From: an uncultured Bacteroidaceae bacterium
GTDB lineage: Bacteria > Bacteroidota > Bacteroidia > Bacteroidales > Bacteroidaceae
Direction: 5' to 3'
NCBI GenBank assembly: GCA_905235305.1
Contig: CAJOLC010000029.1
Coordinates: forward strand, 1-64,000
DNA length: 64,000 nucleotides
The notes beneath the pieces are model-generated. The model was given only the letters and a program-made list of their open reading frames with translations, was not told the origin of the DNA and searched no databases. How positions within the stretch are numbered: position 1 is the stretch's first letter; every line of letters starts with the position of its first letter. Shown here in pieces: positions 60,252-64,000 of the stretch. Position numbers and translations under genes: made by a program.

Positions 60252-61424
60252 ATGAAACGCTTCGTCCCATACATTATAATATTATATAGTGTGCTGCTGT
60301 CAGGATGCCACGACACGCTTGCCCTTCCGGAGGAATGGCCGCGGGCAGAAGCGGAGCGCACTGTAATTGTCTATATTGTGGCGGACAATAACCTCTCTGA
60401 TGCTGTCCGTGGGGACACGACAGAGATGGTGAGAAGCAAGGATTTGATTCCGGAGAACGTGAACTTCATCATATATCTGGACGACCGCACACACAGTCCC
60501 GTCATATATGAGCTATCGAAGCAGAGGGGGCTGCAGCCCTGGAAGCGATACGACGAAGAACTGTGCAGCACGGATGCCAGCGTGATGCTGGGGGTTCTTT
60601 CCCAGATAGAGACGAACTTCCCTGCGCGTCACTATGGCATCACCTTATGGTCGCACGCCACAGGTTGGGTGCCAAGACGCAACACCTTCGGCAGTGATGT
60701 CACGCCGGGAAAGGGCGAAGGACCGAACGAGATGGAGATACCCGTGCTGCACGAAGTGCTGGCACACCTGCCTAAGTTCGACTATATCTTCTTCGACGCC
60801 TGCTTCATGCAGTGCATTGAGGTGGCTTATGAGCTGAGGGACGTTACTACCTACATGGTGGGTTCGCCGGCAGAGATACCGGGGCCCGGGGCTCCTTATG
60901 GCAATGTTATGGAGGCTATGTGCAAGGGTGATGCCGAGGGCATTGTGAGGGGATACGACAGTGGATACCCAGACGAGCGGAACATCTACCCGGGCGTACT
61001 GCTGTCCTGCATCGACTGCTCGCAGATTGAACCGCTTGCGGAAGCCACCGGACGCCTGCTGACGCCTTTCTATATGGAGAAGACCGAGCCTTCTACTGCA
61101 GGCTTCCAGCATTATTGCTCCAGGCTTAACAAGTACACCTACTACTTCGACATGCGCACGACGATGCGCCGACTGCTTTCCGACGAGGACTACGCCGAGT
61201 GGATGGAGTTCTTCGACAAGGCTGTTCCTCTGCGGACGCTGTCGCCCTCCAATGAATGGCGCTCCGATGGGCTGTGCAACGCGCCATACGTCAGGGACCC
61301 ATCCTGCTATGGTGGTGTGTCGATGTTTGTGCCCACAAGGGATTACGAACCCTATGGCTGGAATGTTGATTTCCAGCAGACTTCGTGGTACGAGGCTTTA
61401 GGATGGGCAGCGACAGGCTGGTAG
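60252..61424 (+). CDS. Clostripain-family (C11) cysteine peptidase lipoprotein
   Basis: A protein of 390 residues. The signal ends in the lipobox LLSGC (Cys at about residue 19). The caspase-like core has the catalytic His in YGITLWSHATGWVPR and the Cys in DYIFFDACFMQCIEVAYEL, the C11 pattern. The rest of the enzyme (GAPYGNVMEAMCKG, GVSMFVPTRDYEPYG) is present. Members cut after Arg or Lys and are processed themselves; here it is tethered to the membrane, probably facing the periplasm or outside. The next gene converges, with only two bases between the stops. Confidence 0.88.
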   Translation: MKRFVPYIIILYSVLLSGCHDTLALPEEWPRAEAERTVIVYIVADNNLSDAVRGDTTEMVRSKDLIPENVNFIIYLDDRTHSPVIYELSKQRGLQPWKRYDEELCSTDASVMLGVLSQIETNFPARHYGITLWSHATGWVPRRNTFGSDVTPGKGEGPNEMEIPVLHEVLAHLPKFDYIFFDACFMQCIEVAYELRDVTTYMVGSPAEIPGPGAPYGNVMEAMCKGDAEGIVRGYDSGYPDERNIYPGVLLSCIDCSQIEPLAEATGRLLTPFYMEKTEPSTAGFQHYCSRLNKYTYYFDMRTTMRRLLSDEDYAEWMEFFDKAVPLRTLSPSNEWRSDGLCNAPYVRDPSCYGGVSMFVPTRDYEPYGWNVDFQQTSWYEALGWAATGW

Positions 61425-61426
61425 TC

Positions 61427-62191
61427 CTACGGCCTTTTTACGGTGATGTCAATGAGGCCGGCTGCGTAGGGAGCTATTTCGTACTGGTTGAAGAGGAACT
61501 CGATGCTGTCGTTCTTGAGCAGGAAGTTGTTGGTCAGGTAGAGGTCGCCCAGCATTGTGATGCCGGTTTTCTCCTGCAGGTCTGTCATGTTCGCAGCGTC
61601 CCAGTCCTTGCATAGCTGTCTTTCCATTGCCTTCAGCACTTCCTTCTCCTTATCGGCAGGCACGATGTCGCGGATGCTGAGCAGTTTGCCTGTGTTCTTG
61701 TTGAAGTTGTAATAGCCCACTACATAGCTGCCGTGAGCGCCGCCGAGGTAGGTCTCGGTGTTCGCCTGATAGGACAGAATGCTGTCATTACCGTTGTCGA
61801 CGGCACTGCCCTCTATGTGGTAGGTGTACTGAAGCATGTCTTTGTACTCCGGGTCATATGCCAGCTGTTCGGCGATTTGCTGTTTCCATTCGCTCTCGAG
61901 GCTGTCTGCGAGGGAAGTCATAGTCTGGCTGACTGTGGCAAAACCGCGCAGGTAGAGCACGCTGTCGCGCAGTACGGCGGACAGTTGAGATGCCAGTTCT
62001 CCGTCGCCCGACAGTGTGTCGAGGTTGAATTCTATGTGATAACAGAGGCTGTCACCCTCGACGATGGGGTTCTCGATGCGCAAGGATGCTTTTCCCCAGG
62101 CGGGTTCTGTCTGGTCGTCACTAGTGGTCTTCCAGTCTTCGCAGGCGCAGAAGAGGACTGCCATGGTAAGGAGGGAGAGATACTTTTTCAT
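61427..62191 (-). CDS. RsiV-like (DUF3298/DUF4163) lipoprotein
   Basis: A protein of 254 residues from the ATG at 62191, with a lipobox AVLFCAC (Cys at about residue 16); an upstream frame to 62335 is not part of it. DTLSGDGELASQL, TYLGGAHGSYVVGYYNFNKNTGKLLSIRDIV and FLFNQYEIAPYAAGLIDITV match the DUF4163/DUF3298 pair seen in the RsiV anti-sigma domain family. In RsiV this fold binds lysozyme. Here it is a periplasmic or outer-membrane lipoprotein of unknown ligand. It shares its promoter region with the divergent GH43 gene. Confidence 0.85.
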   Translation of the reverse strand: MKKYLSLLTMAVLFCACEDWKTTSDDQTEPAWGKASLRIENPIVEGDSLCYHIEFNLDTLSGDGELASQLSAVLRDSVLYLRGFATVSQTMTSLADSLESEWKQQIAEQLAYDPEYKDMLQYTYHIEGSAVDNGNDSILSYQANTETYLGGAHGSYVVGYYNFNKNTGKLLSIRDIVPADKEKEVLKAMERQLCKDWDAANMTDLQEKTGITMLGDLYLTNNFLLKNDSIEFLFNQYEIAPYAAGLIDITVKRP

Positions 62192-62226
62192 TGTCTGTCT
62201 GGTTATTCGGTTTGGTTTTCTGCGTA

Positions 62227-62234
62227 CAAAATTA
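62227..62234 (-). promoter_or_regulatory. Promoter element of the RsiV-like gene
   Basis: The minus strand reads TAATTTTG (TAnnTTTG), 35 bases upstream of the ATG at 62191. Confidence 0.55.
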
Positions 62235-62276
62235 CGCTTTTTCGCCGAGATCGGCAAGGAATACGTCTTTTTTTCA

Positions 62277-62284
62277 TATATTTG
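62277..62284 (+). promoter_or_regulatory. Promoter element of the GH43 gene
   Basis: TATATTTG (TAnnTTTG), 35 bases before the ATG at 62320. It stands 42 bases from the divergent element at 62227-62234. Confidence 0.6.
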
Positions 62285-62319
62285 CAGGCAAAAGATGATT
62301 AGCTGAAAGCGACAAAGAC

Positions 62320-63387
62320 ATGAACCGAATCTCACTTTTCCTGCTTCTCCTTTGCATGGGGAACATGGCTGCAGAGGCGCAGACAGAGCGCCTGATTGCT
62401 GAAAGAAACCTGCTTGAACTGCGGAAGGACATGCCCGACAGGTCCGTCGTAATGAATCCCGTGACCGACTTCGACTGCCCGGATCCGTCGGTGGTGCAGG
62501 TCGGCGAGTGGTTCTACTGCTTCAAGACCGGCTTCCCCATCAAGGTTTATCGCAGCAAGGACCTCGCCAACTGGACCTTCTACCGCGATATGTTCCCGGG
62601 CCCGAACCCACATGAGCCGTTCGGCGACGGCAAGCGCGACCCCATGCACACTGGGGCGGGAGACCTGAACATCAACTATTGGGCACCCAGTCCGGCACTC
62701 ATCGACGGCAAGCTCGTGGTGTATCTCACGCTCTTCGTCAATATGGAGAACGACCGGCAAGTAGTGCTTGTGGCCGACGACATCGACAGTCCTTTCCGCT
62801 ACGCCAACACCTTGAACGTCGGCACACCTGAGCATCCCACCCCGCAAGACGGCCAATACTTCCTCGACGACGACGGCAGGCAGTATCTCGTATATGGCGA
62901 CGTGAACAGCAAAGGCAACTTTATCCGCGAGCTTTCGAAGGACGGACTGACCTACGCGAAAGGCAGCAAGCCCCACTACATCACGACGGCCTACGAGGGG
63001 GGCTACATTTATAAATATAAGGGCCTCTACTACTTCTTCTGCTCCAGGAACCATTTCAACAGCCACGACTACACTTTGTGCCTCAGCACATCCAGCAATC
63101 TCTTCTCCGGCTGGAGCGAGCCCGAACCCGTGCTCACTTCCGAGAGCCCTGATGCCCTGCTGAACGGCGCCGGTCACAACGGGGAAATCATCACGGACCA
63201 GGCTGGCCGCATGTTCATGGTCATGCACTCCCACTGCGAAGGCCTCATACCACGTCGGGGCGACTACCGTCCCAGGCCGATGATTTTGATGGAGTTGAAG
63301 GACATCGGCGGCCGCCTGACTTTCGTCGACCATAAGGGCAATCCGACCCAACATCCCTGCTGGATTGTCAACCGACCGCAGTTTTGA
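62320..63387 (+). CDS. Secreted glycoside hydrolase family 43-like enzyme
   Basis: A protein of 355 residues with a signal peptide (about 1-20). The five-bladed propeller of GH43 is visible: VTDFDCPDPSVVQVGEWFYCFKT holds the catalytic-base Asp, NINYWAPSPALIDGKLVVYLT is the conserved second blade, and DALLNGAGHNGEIITDQAGRMFMVMHSHCEG carries the family His. The acid Glu is probably in AYEGGYIYKYKGLYYFFCS. GH43 enzymes release arabinose or xylose from plant polysaccharides; the exact substrate is open. With the GH127 gene at the other end of the window it points to arabinan or arabinoxylan use. Confidence 0.86.
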   Translation: MNRISLFLLLLCMGNMAAEAQTERLIAERNLLELRKDMPDRSVVMNPVTDFDCPDPSVVQVGEWFYCFKTGFPIKVYRSKDLANWTFYRDMFPGPNPHEPFGDGKRDPMHTGAGDLNINYWAPSPALIDGKLVVYLTLFVNMENDRQVVLVADDIDSPFRYANTLNVGTPEHPTPQDGQYFLDDDGRQYLVYGDVNSKGNFIRELSKDGLTYAKGSKPHYITTAYEGGYIYKYKGLYYFFCSRNHFNSHDYTLCLSTSSNLFSGWSEPEPVLTSESPDALLNGAGHNGEIITDQAGRMFMVMHSHCEGLIPRRGDYRPRPMILMELKDIGGRLTFVDHKGNPTQHPCWIVNRPQF

Positions 63388-63399
63388 GAGTCAACTCGA

Positions 63400-63507
63400 C
63401 TCAGTACTCCTAAAATCTTCTATGGGAAAACTCCAGTACTACCATGGTGGTACTGGAGTTTTTCCATGGTAGTACTGCAGTTTCCCCACAGTAGTACTGG
63501 CGATGCA
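63400..63507. repeat. 108-bp structured intergenic repeat, GTAC type, copy 3
   Basis: It runs from CTCAGTACTCC to CGATGCA, with a 33-base head, a 24-base block that is itself a near-palindrome (63433-63456), and two inverted 22-bp units (63457-63478 and 63479-63500). Same orientation as the copy at 36859. Confidence 0.85.
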
Positions 63508-63587
63508 GCTGCCTGCGTTTGAAAGGTTGACATTTTTTCCTGCCTCGGATTAAACTTTTCGTCGTTTGGGGCGTCATAATAAGTGGA

Positions 63588-64000
63588 ATGGTTACAAAGA
63601 ATAAATACATCGCCTCGCTTCTGCTCCTGCTTGCTGCCACCCTGAGTTTCGCACAGCAGAAGCAGGCGATGCTGCTTAACATACGCGGCACAGTCTTCGA
63701 GAACGACAAGCTGCAGCCGATGGAGGGGGCGTCTGTGAAGCTCCTGAACGAGCGTGACTCGATGATTGCCGGCGCGGCAACGAAGCAGAACGGGCAGTTC
63801 CTGCTGCCCGGGATACCAGCCGCCACCTACACACTACAAGTGTCGTTCATGGGCTTCAAGACACAGAAGTTCAAGCTCAACCTGCCCCAAAGGTCGGGCA
63901 ACTTCAAGGTGGCCGACGTCATGATGCGCGAGGATGCCACCTTAATGGCAGAAGCCGTGGTGGAAGGCAAACTGCCGGAGATGACGGTCATCGACGACAC
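63588..64000 (+). CDS. Outer-membrane beta-barrel receptor with carboxypeptidase-like domain (partial)
   Basis: The first 137 codons of a gene that runs past the window end. After a signal peptide (ending SFAQ) comes a carboxypeptidase-regulatory-like domain, IRGTVFENDKLQPMEGASVKLL through PAATYTLQVSFMGFKTQKFKL. AEAVVEGKLPEMTVIDDT resembles the linker before the plug of outer-membrane beta-barrel proteins of the TonB-receptor superfamily (AVV..G..P.. V..DT). A SusC-type or an outer-membrane_beta-barrel_3 protein are both possible. No perfect TAnnTTTG was found upstream. The gap before it contains the third GTAC-type repeat. Confidence 0.75.
   Translation, partial: MVTKNKYIASLLLLLAATLSFAQQKQAMLLNIRGTVFENDKLQPMEGASVKLLNERDSMIAGAATKQNGQFLLPGIPAATYTLQVSFMGFKTQKFKLNLPQRSGNFKVADVMMREDATLMAEAVVEGKLPEMTVIDD

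Overview
The window comes from a Bacteroidales genome, most likely a gut or rumen member of the Prevotellaceae. The evidence is a PorP-PorK-PorL-PorM-PorN type IX secretion core, many promoters of the Bacteroidetes form (TTTG, about 19-20 bases, TAnnTTTG), a lipoprotein-rich periplasm, a TonB-linked outer membrane, polysaccharide enzymes (GH127, GH43), class III ribonucleotide reductase for anaerobic growth, and the linkages miaB-ftsX-DUF3098-uppP-truB-queA-folK and yceD-rpmF-fabH-era. The species cannot be named from the sequence alone. No tRNA, rRNA, CRISPR array, prophage or transposase gene was seen.

Layout. 0.2-4.8 kb: secreted GH127-type enzyme and a glutaminase-family protein. 5.0-5.6 kb: YoeB-type toxin-antitoxin pair. 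5.7-8.4 kb: frameshifted TonB receptor and an AraC regulator. 8.5-11.9 kb: aminotransferase, FtsX/LolE-type permease and prmA. 12.2-15.6 kb: exported low-complexity protein, FadL-like porin and thioredoxin-like protein. 15.8-16.5 kb: HEPN/MNT pair. 16.6-19.4 kb: two deoxynucleoside kinases, a GH25 lysozyme and an unknown protein. 19.5-20.5 kb: BASS transporter. 20.7-24.9 kb: aromatic amino-acid operon (leader peptide, pheA, aminotransferase, DAHP synthase-chorismate mutase, tyrA). 24.9-27.1 kb: FKBP isomerase and glyS. 28.5-34.7 kb: type IX secretion core. 34.8-36.7 kb: groL and groS. 37-39.9 kb: YfhO-family protein and rpsO. 40.3-46.0 kb: the seven-gene miaB-to-folK operon. 46.5-47.4 kb: frameshifted meso-diaminopimelate dehydrogenase. 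47.9-50.5 kb: nrdD and nrdG. 50.7-55.1 kb: lipoprotein and a large frameshifted M60 metalloprotease. 55.5-58.9 kb: purN, era, fabH (frameshifted), rpmF, yceD. 59-61.4 kb: histidine kinase and clostripain-family lipoprotein. 61.4-64 kb: RsiV-like lipoprotein, GH43 enzyme and the start of an outer-membrane receptor.

The two strongest novelties lie between genes. First, a 19-residue peptide rich in Phe and Tyr precedes pheA, followed by mutually exclusive antiterminator and terminator arms: a textbook ribosome-mediated attenuator for the aromatic operon. Second, the intergenic gaps carry several families of short structured repeats that all use a 22-bp internal period. One family has three copies of exactly 111 bp (11937, 40136, 55355) with conserved ends but exchanged, covarying palindromic 22-bp units. 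Another has three copies of 108-109 bp (20513, 36859, 63400). Two further tandem arrays with a shared GACRCGTC core sit before porP and between ddh and miaB. A different palindrome lies in frame inside the 5' end of folK.

Four otherwise conserved genes (TonB receptor, ddh, M60 protease, fabH) each break at a single frameshift. Because fabH is normally important for growth, assembly error is the simplest explanation for at least some of them.
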